Positions 7,164 to 12,795 of a DNA stretch of 46,487 nucleotides are shown here, piece after piece (positions within the stretch are counted from its first letter, which is position 1; each line of letters begins with the position of its first letter). Source of the stretch: a virus. Location of the stretch: positions 1 through 46,487 of IMG/VR virus record IMGVR_UViG_3300006802_000155. One strand, given 5' to 3'. A program made the position numbers and the translations under genes. The notes beneath the pieces are model-generated. The model saw only the letters and a program-made list of their open reading frames with translations, did no database searches and was not told where the DNA came from.

Positions 7164-7235
7164 TGACTCTTCAGAGCGTAGGCGGTCACCCTACACTGAC
7201 GAGCACTCGTCTTGTGACGAGTACTCGTTTCGTCA
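7164..7235 (-). ncRNA. Hammerhead ribozyme 1 (type II)
   Basis: The core reads GAAA, UC and CUGAAGA, a permitted CUGANGA variant. Stem II has 4 bp, stem III 12 bp with an ACAA loop, and stem I 8 bp with loop GUGACCG. Cleavage is predicted between 7198 and 7197. Loop I UGACC can pair with GGUCA just 3' of stem II. The element starts two bases after the stop of the DUF6011 gene and ends ahead of the SD of the 46-aa gene. Confidence 0.88.
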
Positions 7236-7237
7236 TA

Positions 7238-7738
7238 TCAGTACGTGATCTTGTTCACACACTCTGGGCCGTATCCTTGATTCACAGACGCGGGCACAGT
7301 GAGCTTACGACCGCAGCGTCGACAGCGAGACGCTTTAAGCGCGTAAGCCATGCCCGTTTCATCAGGGTCGCGATGCAGGACTTCAAGCGCATGCGCGAGA
7401 CGCCCGTTGTCTTTGAACCGCTTCCAGATCGACCACTTATGTGTACTGGACTGGATGAACGCGAAGCCCGTGTAATCCCTTTCGTTATCAGGGCCGGACA
7501 AGTAGTCCACAACACGCCAGCCGCGTTGGCCGTTGTCTGGGTTCCAGTGATCACGAACGCGCAGTGTGATTCGATCATCATCGGCTTCGTTGAAGACGAT
7601 GGTGTAGAACCCGTTAGGAACGCGTGCGTGCACTGCGTGTGTGTCGTCGTTCGCGGTGAGCGATATGCCGTAGCACTCTTTCACCGCAGTGACGCTTGCG
7701 TGGGTCTCTTTGCACGACCCACATATGATGCTTGACAT
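7238..7738 (-). CDS. DUF6011-type Cys-rich protein
   Basis: The 166-residue protein has an N-terminal CGSC...AVKEC motif and a C-terminal CRRCGRKLTVPASVNQGYGP followed by EC, the pattern of the DUF6011 zinc-binding domain common in actinophages. The middle (about 35-120) has alternating beta strands (YTIVFNEADDDRITLRVRD, FAFIQSS) and may be a substrate- or protein-binding module. The function is unknown. The ATG at 7738 follows AAGGAGGACAC. Ribozymes flank the gene on both sides, so its mRNA should be released alone. Confidence 0.75.
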   Translation of the reverse strand: MSSIICGSCKETHASVTAVKECYGISLTANDDTHAVHARVPNGFYTIVFNEADDDRITLRVRDHWNPDNGQRGWRVVDYLSGPDNERDYTGFAFIQSSTHKWSIWKRFKDNGRLAHALEVLHRDPDETGMAYALKASRCRRCGRKLTVPASVNQGYGPECVNKITY

Positions 7739-7760
7739 GTGTCCTCCTTCGATTACACCT

Positions 7761-7829
7761 AGCTCATCAGCCCGAGGTCGGTGAACTCCTCGAGGACGTC
7801 GCCACTCAAGTGAGTGACGACGTTTCGCT
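7761..7829 (-). ncRNA. Hammerhead ribozyme 2 (type II)
   Basis: GAAA, UC and CUGAUGA are all present. Stem II is 3 bp, stem III 11 bp with an ACUU loop, and stem I 7 bp with a 10-base loop. Cleavage falls between 7795 and 7794. Loop I CACC can pair with GGUG 3' of stem II. The last A of the upstream UAA stop is the first base of stem II. Confidence 0.9.
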
Positions 7830-8212
7830 TACTTGTCTTCGCTCGTGTTGACCCAGTCAGCGATCGTTGCCCATTGGTGTCGCTGACGACGGGTCAGCTT
7901 CTTACGTGGGCAGAGGATCACTTTGCCGCATTCATCGTGTGTGAAACGCGGCAGTGTGAAGAAGTCTGGGTACGAGACGTCCAACGTGGCGTGCACTGGT
8001 ACTTGTGCACCGTCGATCGACACAAGAACAACGCATCGCACCACGTCAACATCCACAAGATGATTGTGGATGACGGTGTGCAACCCGGTCGGTTTCACTT
8101 TGTGCGAGAACGCTTGTGACAGCGTTCGACCGTAACGGGCGTCCTTTGCGCGACGGTTCAACCAGAACAAGTAGTCCGTCGTGATCAACGTGAATGTGTC
8201 CATGCTTGGCAT
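7829..8212 (-). CDS. Unknown 127-aa protein in ribozyme array
   Basis: I recognise no family. The protein begins MPSMDTFTLITTDYLFWLNR and ends with a basic helix (PRKKLTRRQRHQWATIADW). In between is a beta-rich section (VIHNHLVDVDVVRCVVLVSI) with scattered His and Cys. It may bind nucleic acid through the basic end. AAGGAGG sits four bases before the ATG at 8212; a second ATG at 8203 is also possible. The UAA stop runs directly into ribozyme 2, and ribozyme 3 precedes it. Confidence 0.65.
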   Translation of the reverse strand: MPSMDTFTLITTDYLFWLNRRAKDARYGRTLSQAFSHKVKPTGLHTVIHNHLVDVDVVRCVVLVSIDGAQVPVHATLDVSYPDFFTLPRFTHDECGKVILCPRKKLTRRQRHQWATIADWVNTSEDK

Positions 8213-8236
8213 GGGTCCTCCTTCTATGTCGTAGCT

Positions 8237-8310
8237 GGCTCATCAGCACCAGATTGCTAGGCCTGGTGGACGGTCTGCAAGCACTTTAGATGCTCGCAAA
8301 CCGTTTCGCC
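8237..8310 (-). ncRNA. Hammerhead ribozyme 3 (type II)
   Basis: The core is complete (GAAA, UC, CUGAUGA). Stem II is 3 bp, stem III 13 bp with two G-U pairs and a 7-base loop, and stem I 6 bp with loop GCCUAGCAAU. Cleavage is between 8269 and 8268. Loop I UAGC can pair with GCUA in the 3' flank. It has the longest gap to the upstream stop in the array, 15 bases. Confidence 0.9.
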
Positions 8311-8325
8311 GCAGGTATTGCTTGC

Positions 8326-8763
8326 TCAATCAGAATGTCGAACGCAGCGCCATTCTGGAGCACGCTTGCCAACGTGCACACGCTCAAGTACACCTTGCTT
8401 GTGCAAGCGGTAGATGCTCAAGTACGCCAAGCTGCCTGGCATCTTGAGCATGCTTGCAACTTTGTCACGTGAAGCTGTCTCGTCGGCAGCAAGCTCGCCA
8501 AACAGAGCGCGCACTTGCTGATCACGATCTGTCACAGCAGCACGTCGTGCTTCTCCCAAGTTCGAACCGCTGTTCGTCTGCTCGTTGAGCTTGAAGAACG
8601 GGCCGTCCTTGATGACCTTCGATTCACGGCACAGGCGGTCCATCAGCTTACGTGTTGACGTCTCGCTGAGGTTGGCCGCTGTCTTCAAGACAGTGACCTT
8701 GCTTGGGCCGTGAATGAGCAGATGCTCAAGCACTTGCACTTCAGGGATAGGTGATGTGCTCAT
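8326..8763 (-). CDS. Putative winged-helix DNA-binding protein
   Basis: The 145-residue protein looks like two winged-helix units in a row. The first is about residues 5-58 (VLEHLLIHGPSKVTVL, TSTRKLMDRLCRESKVIK, then FFKL). The second is about 85-140 (VRALFGELAADETASRDKVA, SIYRLHKQGVLERV). This pattern suits a small regulator, perhaps of phage or host promoters. The ATG at 8763 is preceded by AAGGAGG at 8771-8777. Ribozymes 3 and 4 flank it. Family assignment rests on pattern only. Confidence 0.6.
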   Translation of the reverse strand: MSTSPIPEVQVLEHLLIHGPSKVTVLKTAANLSETSTRKLMDRLCRESKVIKDGPFFKLNEQTNSGSNLGEARRAAVTDRDQQVRALFGELAADETASRDKVASMLKMPGSLAYLSIYRLHKQGVLERVHVGKRAPEWRCVRHSD

Positions 8764-8788
8764 GTGATGTCCTCCTTCATTGTCGCCT

Positions 8789-8848
8789 GTCTCGTCAGGC
8801 AGGGTAGGCGAGTGATTCCCTGCGACCCGACTCTCGTCGGGTTTCGAC
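8789..8848 (-). ncRNA. Hammerhead ribozyme 4 (type II)
   Basis: The core has GAAA, UC and CUGACGA. Stem II is 3 bp, stem III 6 bp capped by a GAGA tetraloop, and stem I 6 bp with a 13-base loop. Cleavage is between 8824 and 8823. Loop I UCGCCU pairs perfectly with AGGCGA 3' of stem II (6 bp). The ribozyme begins at the base directly after the upstream UGA. Confidence 0.92.
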
Positions 8849-9106
8849 TCAGTCCTTGGTGGGCGGTTGCGGCACGTACGTCACAGCGTGACGATGGCCG
8901 ATCATCTCGTTCATCTTCGCGTGCTTGGCGCAGAACGGACGCACCTCAACGGTTGCGTGCGTGCTGCCCAACATCGCGATGCTGATGACAGTGGCCGGAT
9001 CGCTGCACGACCCCCAGTCGCACTTCGCTTGAATGCCGAGACCGTCGGGGTCAGCAAGGAACCACGTCGACGACGACGGGTTCGTTGGTGCCTTCATTGA
9101 ACGCAT
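8849..9106 (-). CDS. 85-aa protein with Cys/His zinc-like motif
   Basis: The ATG at 9106 is set by AAGGAGG close upstream; the longer open frame only reads through ribozyme 5. The protein has CDWGSC around residue 29 and FCAKHAKM around residue 58, a Cys4/Cys-His layout suited to a zinc site. Between them is a hydrophobic strand (ATVISIAML). It resembles small actinophage proteins of unknown role. Ribozymes lie directly on both sides. Confidence 0.65.
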   Translation of the reverse strand: MRSMKAPTNPSSSTWFLADPDGLGIQAKCDWGSCSDPATVISIAMLGSTHATVEVRPFCAKHAKMNEMIGHRHAVTYVPQPPTKD

Positions 9107-9127
9107 TGTATGTCCTCCTTCGATAGC

Positions 9128-9202
9128 TTGACTCGTCAGTGATTGGGTAGCTAGCCCAACCAGACGTTCCGCACGTCTAGGACGTGCAGAACGTTTCGTC
9201 AA
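9128..9202 (-). ncRNA. Hammerhead ribozyme 5 (type II)
   Basis: GAAA, UC and CUGACGA form the core. Stem II can reach 5 bp, stem III is 12 bp with a CCUAG loop, and stem I is 8 bp with loop CUAGCUA. Cleavage is between 9163 and 9162. Loop I UAGCU pairs with AGCUA overlapping the end of stem II. The UGA stop of the DUF2786 gene is inside the 5' strand of stem II. Confidence 0.92.
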
Positions 9203-9930
9203 CGGCCCAGAGCACCGCGCGTACCGCTACCGACTCGGGAGTTCCCGATGTCAGCGCGGTTCGCCGCCGCTCGACCTGCTTGTGCACCTGCCATGTCGGA
9301 CCGCTGCGCACCTCCACGTGCTTTGCCGATGTGGAAGTTCTGAGCCATGTGGTCCTTCACAGCGTCCTTCTTGCTGACGAGCGCCGGCAAGAGGTCCTGA
9401 CCTGTGGCATCCTTCACTTCCTTGATGTTCAAGTCACGCTGCTCTTTGAGCCGAGCACCGATACGCCAAGCGAACTCTTGGATGAACGATCGGCGGAAGT
9501 AGTAGTCGCCGCCACTGGCCTTCGACTCTCGTTGCGCTTCACGCTGTGCAAACAGCGTCAGCGACGTGACGAGCAGTTGAACCGTCGTCACGTCAGACTC
9601 GTAGCCAGTGAGGACCACTTTGCAGTTGCTCCCGTGCTTCGACTGCAAGACGATGCAGTCGTTCGAACGAGCAACTTGATCCCACAAGTGGATGAGTGCG
9701 GCGAAGTAGGTCGATGGAATCGACACGCGGATGGTCACGATCTTGTCGTCAAGTTGCTTGCCGCTGATCTTGAGCATCTGCTCGTCAATCGCCCACTTCG
9801 TCATCAGTGCTTGAGCCTTCGCGAAGAACGCTTCAGACTCCTCGGGCGTGCAGCCTTTGTCCTCTGCCTTGCTCAGCAGTGCGGTGATCTTGCTGATCAT
9901 GGCTTCACGCTTGTCACTGTTCTCTGTCAT
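9199..9930 (-). CDS. DUF2786 domain protein
   Basis: The N-terminal 45 residues match DUF2786 (ISKITALLSKAEDKGCTPEE, then AFFAKAQALMTKWAID). This short helical domain is found in many bacterial and phage proteins, sometimes in putative proteases or defence-linked proteins. The middle continues as an alpha/beta domain with TGYESDVTTVQLLVTSL, common to the DUF2786-DUF7168 pairing. The tail (from about 205) is rich in Gly, Ala and Arg and likely disordered. The function is unknown. The UGA stop lies in stem II of ribozyme 5, and ribozyme 6 precedes the gene. Confidence 0.8.
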   Translation of the reverse strand: MTENSDKREAMISKITALLSKAEDKGCTPEESEAFFAKAQALMTKWAIDEQMLKISGKQLDDKIVTIRVSIPSTYFAALIHLWDQVARSNDCIVLQSKHGSNCKVVLTGYESDVTTVQLLVTSLTLFAQREAQRESKASGGDYYFRRSFIQEFAWRIGARLKEQRDLNIKEVKDATGQDLLPALVSKKDAVKDHMAQNFHIGKARGGAQRSDMAGAQAGRAAANRADIGNSRVGSGTRGALGR

Positions 9931-9954
9931 GTGTCCTCCTTCAAAGAATCGCCT

Positions 9955-10012
9955 GTCTCATCAGCGACGGGTGGCGAAGTCCGTCGGACCCAGCAAGTGG
10001 CTGGGTTTCGAC
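9955..10012 (-). ncRNA. Hammerhead ribozyme 6 (type II)
   Basis: The 58-base element has GAAA, UC and CUGAUGA. Stem II is 3 bp, stem III a 6 bp GC-rich hairpin with a CACUU loop, and stem I 6 bp with a 10-base loop. Cleavage is between 9987 and 9986. Loop I UCGCC pairs with GGCGA in the 3' flank. The upstream UAG stop ends one base before the element. Confidence 0.93.
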
Positions 10013-10013
10013 T

Positions 10014-10217
10014 CTAGTGCCCGTACGTGCACATCGTGCATTTACGCAAGTAGTGGTGGCCAGCCCAGTGCAATGCGGTGCGCGTGGCTTCTTCCCACAT
10101 GACCTTGCACACAAGCTGTGTGATGTGTGGCACCCGATGGTCGGTGCTTAGCGGATACGCGATAAGCGCGAACAGCATAAGCGATTCGATCGGGATGTCA
10201 ATAGATGCATCTTGCAT
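10014..10217 (-). CDS. Unknown 67-aa protein in ribozyme array
   Basis: The ATG at 10217 follows AAGGAGG at 10223-10229. The small protein starts with a helical, acidic/hydrophobic part (IPIESLMLFALIAYPLS) and ends with a His/Cys cluster (HWAGHHYLRKCTMCTYGH), which could bind a metal. No family is recognised. It is isolated on its own predicted mRNA between ribozymes 6 and 7. Confidence 0.6.
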   Translation of the reverse strand: MQDASIDIPIESLMLFALIAYPLSTDHRVPHITQLVCKVMWEEATRTALHWAGHHYLRKCTMCTYGH

Positions 10218-10236
10218 CGTGTCCTCCTTCATTGAC

Positions 10237-10306
10237 CTGACTCATCAGCACAGGGTGGTCATATCCTGTGGACGTGGCCGAGTGACCTCGGCGCACGTTT
10301 CGTCAG
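10237..10306 (-). ncRNA. Hammerhead ribozyme 7 (type II)
   Basis: GAAA, UC and CUGAUGA are present. Stem II is 5 bp (CUGAC/GUCAG), stem III about 10 bp with one bulged C, and stem I 6 bp with loop AUAUGACCAC. Cleavage is between 10271 and 10270. Loop I UGACC pairs with GGUCA beginning in the last base of stem II. Four bases separate it from the upstream UGA. Confidence 0.92.
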
Positions 10307-10310
10307 TGCA

Positions 10311-10604
10311 TCAGTCGGCGCAGTACCGCTCGAGCATGTCGGCGACTTCCGCCAGCATCTTGCGGTCCGCGTCACTCAACCCGGACGGCCCGGTGAACGG
10401 ATGTGCGAGCAATCGAACATGGGTTGCGATCATCGCGACCTGCTGCGTCGGGCAAGCTTCTTCGTGGTGGGTCTGACGACTCACAGTGAAGTACTTCTTG
10501 CCGCTGACACGGTCCTCGGTGAGGTACCCAGGAACGAAGTACTGCACCGCACCGCACTCGGAGCAGCTCTCGCCGGTCGGGTTGTGGTTGGGATCGTTGT
10601 TCAT
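10311..10604 (-). CDS. 97-aa protein with CxxC motif
   Basis: The ATG at 10604 follows AAGGAGGACAACGTC. The N-terminus is Asn/Pro-rich, then CSECGAVQYF gives a CxxC pair. A second Cys near EEACPTQQ could complete a metal site with the His residues of QTHHEEAC. The C-terminal third is a helix (DADRKMLAEVADMLERYC). No family is known to me. Ribozymes 7 and 8 flank the gene. Confidence 0.6.
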   Translation of the reverse strand: MNNDPNHNPTGESCSECGAVQYFVPGYLTEDRVSGKKYFTVSRQTHHEEACPTQQVAMIATHVRLLAHPFTGPSGLSDADRKMLAEVADMLERYCAD

Positions 10605-10629
10605 GACGTTGTCCTCCTTCGATATGGCT

Positions 10630-10702
10630 TGACTCATCAGCGGGGTAGTTGCCAACTACCCCGGACAGCAGGTGCACTAGAAGTGCACCTGCCGTTTCGT
10701 CA
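10630..10702 (-). ncRNA. Hammerhead ribozyme 8 (type II)
   Basis: The core is GAAA, UC, CUGAUGA. Stem II has 4 bp, stem III 11 bp with a 7-base loop, and stem I at least 8 bp, up to 10 with a GGC loop. Cleavage is between 10664 and 10663. Loop I UGGC can pair with GCCA in the 3' flank, the weakest of the loop contacts. The upstream UGA is part of stem II. Confidence 0.9.
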
Positions 10703-10969
10703 GCGTGTAACGTACAGCACGTATTGCTTGGGTCGTGGCTGATTCGCAGCCGCGTACACACGAAGACAGCGGAACACCCGAGGATCGCGGTCCTCAGTGA
10801 CGCCGGCGAACTCGACAGCGTCGTCCCACTTGTAGTCGAAATACTTGACTTCACCTTCATCGTTCATGGCGTAGACCGTGCCAAGCATGCACTCCCAGAT
10901 TGCTGGGCGATGCTTAAGCGTCGGCTTCATCTTACGACCCAGGCGAAATGGATGCGTCGACTTGTTCAT
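10700..10969 (-). CDS. Unknown 89-aa basic/beta protein
   Basis: The ATG at 10969 is preceded by AAGGAGG; the longer frame upstream only translates ribozyme 9. The protein has a basic N-terminus (HPFRLGRKMKPTLKHRP), then short strands (WECMLGTVYAMNDEGEVKYF) and an arginine-rich end (RDPRVFRCLRVYAAA). This composition could suit RNA or DNA binding. I recognise no family. Its stop UGA is embedded in stem II of ribozyme 8. Confidence 0.6.
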   Translation of the reverse strand: MNKSTHPFRLGRKMKPTLKHRPAIWECMLGTVYAMNDEGEVKYFDYKWDDAVEFAGVTEDRDPRVFRCLRVYAAANQPRPKQYVLYVTR

Positions 10970-10990
10970 GATGTCCTCCTTCGATATGGC

Positions 10991-11049
10991 CTGACTCATC
11001 AGCGTTGGGTGGCCATTCCCAACGGACGGCCCGAAGGCCGTTTCGTCAG
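10991..11049 (-). ncRNA. Hammerhead ribozyme 9 (type II)
   Basis: This 59-base copy is the clearest. Stem II is 5 bp (CUGAC/GUCAG) and stem III a 5 bp GC stem with a UUCG tetraloop. Stem I is 7 bp with loop AAUGGCCA; GAAA, UC and CUGAUGA are exact. Cleavage is between 11025 and 11024. Loop I AUGGCC pairs with GGCCAU 3' of stem II. The upstream UGA lies within stem II. Confidence 0.95.
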
Positions 11050-11267
11050 ATGTGCTCGACGATCCAGAGCGCCAGCTCTTGGATGGCGATGGGCAGTGTC
11101 GACCAGTCCTGCGACAGGTCGAAGATTTGCCCGAACGGGTTCGTCAACTGATCGTACCCATCAGCATGGCTGACCAGCGTAAAGCAGCCGCGGTTGTTCG
11201 GACTGGAGATCGTGATGATCGTCATTCCGAGGTTGTCGTTGTCGACGCGGGAGATGATCTCGAACAT
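11046..11267 (-). CDS. Unknown 73-aa protein in ribozyme array
   Basis: The small protein starts MFEIISRVDNDNLGMTIITI and appears beta-rich at first, then ends with an amphipathic helix (PIAIQELALWIVEHI). AAGGAGG at 11276-11282 precedes the ATG at 11267. No family is recognised. The UGA stop overlaps stem II of ribozyme 9 and the gene is preceded by ribozyme 10. Confidence 0.65.
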   Translation of the reverse strand: MFEIISRVDNDNLGMTIITISSPNNRGCFTLVSHADGYDQLTNPFGQIFDLSQDWSTLPIAIQELALWIVEHI

Positions 11268-11292
11268 GGTGTTGTCCTCCTTCGTAGTGGCA

Positions 11293-11350
11293 GACTCATC
11301 AGCGTCGGGATGCCAACCCGACGGACGAGGCCTTGCGGCCTCGTTTCGTC
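11293..11350 (-). ncRNA. Hammerhead ribozyme 10 (type II)
   Basis: GAAA, UC and CUGAUGA are exact. Stem II is 3 bp, stem III 7 bp with a GCAA tetraloop, and stem I 7 bp with loop UUGGCAU. Cleavage is between 11324 and 11323. Loop I UGGCA pairs with UGCCA directly after stem II. The stop UGA of the 228-aa gene overlaps the first bases. Confidence 0.95.
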
Positions 11351-12035
11351 AGTTGTCGATGGCGTTCGGATCGAACGGCAACGACGTGTCCTGCGGCAGT
11401 GCGGCGATGATCTTGTTGAGACGTGCAAGGGCGAAGCGGAAGTTCGCGACTTCATTCATCTCCTTGACGATGTACCGCATGGCGGCACGCTCAGCGTCGT
11501 CGACGAGATTGCTGGAGAGCGAGGTGGAACGCCCCGGCCTCCAGTCAACCAGATCCTCGGTCATGGTGTCGAGGAACTGCGCGATGATCTCGTGGAACTC
11601 ATCGCCTTCCTTGCGGTTCTCGATCAGCCGACCCAGGTACTGAAGCTTGACTTCGACTTGCAGTTCGATCAGCATCGCTTCATTGTCCCAGCTCAGCGTG
11701 CGGAGCATTTCGTTCGTGTTGCCAGTGGCAAGCTTCTCCGCCCACTTGATGCGGGTGGAGCAGGCCATGGCATCCTCGACATAGAGCATGATGCCGTCAG
11801 TGTGGTGGCCGAGATGATCGGCAGCCGCGCTGAGCTTCTCTTGCCAAGTTTGCACTGCACGAACGATGATGACTTCCTTGTCGAGCGACCAGCGGCGCGG
11901 CTTGTCGATGTCGATGAACTTGACATCAGCATTGCGGTTGAGCCGCCTAATCGTTTGAACCGTTCCGATACCTTCGACGGTGTCACCGATCGTAAGATGG
12001 GCAACCGTGGTCGTGGTGTTCATGTGGATAGGCAT
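11349..12035 (-). CDS. Unknown 228-aa helical protein
   Basis: The ATG at 12035 follows AAGGAGG at 12044-12050. The first 55 residues look like a small beta domain (AHLTIGDTVEGIGTVQTI, VKFIDI). The rest is strongly helical and acidic (WQEKLSAAADHLGHHTDG, EAMLIELQVEVKLQYLGRLI, AAMRYIVKEMNEVANF), possibly a helical bundle. No motif points to an enzyme. It is the longest gene in the array apart from the DUF2786 gene. Ribozymes 10 and 11 bound it. Confidence 0.65.
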   Translation of the reverse strand: MPIHMNTTTTVAHLTIGDTVEGIGTVQTIRRLNRNADVKFIDIDKPRRWSLDKEVIIVRAVQTWQEKLSAAADHLGHHTDGIMLYVEDAMACSTRIKWAEKLATGNTNEMLRTLSWDNEAMLIELQVEVKLQYLGRLIENRKEGDEFHEIIAQFLDTMTEDLVDWRPGRSTSLSSNLVDDAERAAMRYIVKEMNEVANFRFALARLNKIIAALPQDTSLPFDPNAIDN

Positions 12036-12059
12036 TGCGTTGTCCTCCTTCGTAGTGGC

Positions 12060-12121
12060 CTGACTCATCAGCACGGGTAGGCCAGATTCCCGTGGACCGG
12101 CCTTGCGGCCGGTTTCGTCAG
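12060..12121 (-). ncRNA. Hammerhead ribozyme 11 (type II)
   Basis: Stem II is 5 bp (CUGAC/GUCAG), stem III 6 bp with a GCAA tetraloop and stem I 6 bp with an 11-base loop. GAAA, UC and CUGAUGA are exact. Cleavage is between 12095 and 12094. Loop I UGGCCU pairs with AGGCCA (6 bp, sharing the last base of stem II). The upstream UGA is inside stem II. Confidence 0.95.
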
Positions 12122-12525
12122 TCGTTGAACACCGACGGCCAGATGCCGTCGATGATGAGCATTGGGTCGGCGAGTGGTCGGGCCACGATCGTTCCGGTGA
12201 TCGTACGGCCATCGGTCAGATCGACTTCGATCTCATCTCCGATTGTGAGGTCACCCTCATACGTGAGGCGAGTGCGTCCGTCGATCACCACCGACTTTGC
12301 TGAGATCAGCACACTGATCTCGTCAGTCGTTGACTTGCCGGATGGATCGATGTATCCGCCGAACCCATCGGGTCGGCCGGTGTTCGACCACACCTCCACG
12401 ACGTGTGGGTGGTGCGGGTTGTGCAATCCTCTGCCGTGCATCCGATACTTACCCGACCTGTACAGCAACCCGTAGTCTTTGCGGAAGCTGGCCGGTGCAT
12501 CGTGAACGGCGATGACGGTAGTCAT
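12118..12525 (-). CDS. Unknown 135-aa beta-rich protein, first gene of array
   Basis: The ATG at 12525 is preceded by AAGGAGG at 12534-12540. The protein has a His/Gly/Arg section (GKYRMHGRGLHNPHHPHVVE) and a C-terminal half made of strands (SVLISAKSVVIDGRTRLTYE, IGDEIEVDLTDGRTITGTIV) that could be a small SH3-like or beta-barrel domain. No family is recognised. As the first gene after the control region it is the only one whose Shine-Dalgarno sequence is paired with an upstream anti-SD across ribozyme 12. Confidence 0.65.
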   Translation of the reverse strand: MTTVIAVHDAPASFRKDYGLLYRSGKYRMHGRGLHNPHHPHVVEVWSNTGRPDGFGGYIDPSGKSTTDEISVLISAKSVVIDGRTRLTYEGDLTIGDEIEVDLTDGRTITGTIVARPLADPMLIIDGIWPSVFND

Positions 12526-12532
12526 TGTGTTG

Positions 12533-12632
12533 TCCTCCTTCGTAGTGCCTATCTCATCAGCACCTGGGCGGCAAGGCCAAGTGTACGAGCAGTGCGGCTT
12601 GCACCGCACCGCTCGTTTCGATTGAAGGAGGA
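12533..12632 (-). promoter_or_regulatory. SD/anti-SD inverted repeat enclosing ribozyme 12
   Basis: The nine bases GAAGGAGGA that form the Shine-Dalgarno sequence of the first array gene (12533-12541) are exactly complementary to UCCUCCUUC in the leader (12624-12632). The two arms bracket ribozyme 12, so they would extend the ribozyme's closing helix and hide the ribosome site in the uncut RNA. Cleavage inside would put the arms on separate fragments. The pairing is seen; control of translation is inference. Confidence 0.55.
12551..12622 (-). ncRNA. Hammerhead ribozyme 12 (type II, leader)
   Basis: GAAA and CUGAUGA are exact; the cleavage triplet is GUA instead of the GUC or CUC-type UC end seen in the others, still within the UH rule. 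Stem II is 3 bp, stem III 12 bp with a 6-base loop and stem I 7 bp with a 9-base loop. Cleavage is between 12584 and 12583. Loop I UGCC can pair with GGCA in the 3' flank. It precedes the first gene, so it would free a leader RNA rather than an mRNA. Confidence 0.88.
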
Positions 12633-12765
12633 GGACTTGTGAATCTTGCGAAGACTGGGTGCCTGGGTCCCAAGAGCAGGTTCAGCTTATCCGCTCAAGG
12701 TTGGGTTCAGCCGGTCTCTGGCTCGCAAGCGAGGTGATCGTCAGCTTAGCCTTCCGGGCGGACTC

Positions 12766-12795
12766 ATTACATCCGCTGCCTTGGGGGCTTCCCAA
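12766..12795 (-). promoter_or_regulatory. Candidate promoter of the ribozyme array
   Basis: On the minus strand TTGGGA (12790-12795) and TGTAAT (12766-12771) are 18 bp apart. Transcription would begin near 12759, leaving a leader of about 175 bases before the cleavage site of ribozyme 12. The -35 is poor, so this is only the best candidate I can see. Confidence 0.3.

Noticed and set aside
8849-12609. Longer gene starts giving recurring N-termini like LMSQAISKED
   Set aside because: These extensions translate the ribozymes. The ATG after each AAGGAGG is the true start, and the shared peptide only reflects the conserved core CUGAUGAGUCAG.
12725-12750. CTGACGA on the minus strand as part of a thirteenth hammerhead
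   Set aside because: No GAAA with a helix, no UH and no stem I fit around it.
12640-12760. tRNA-like segments in the control region
   Set aside because: No T-arm with the proper loop and no acceptor stem; I found no tRNA in the window.
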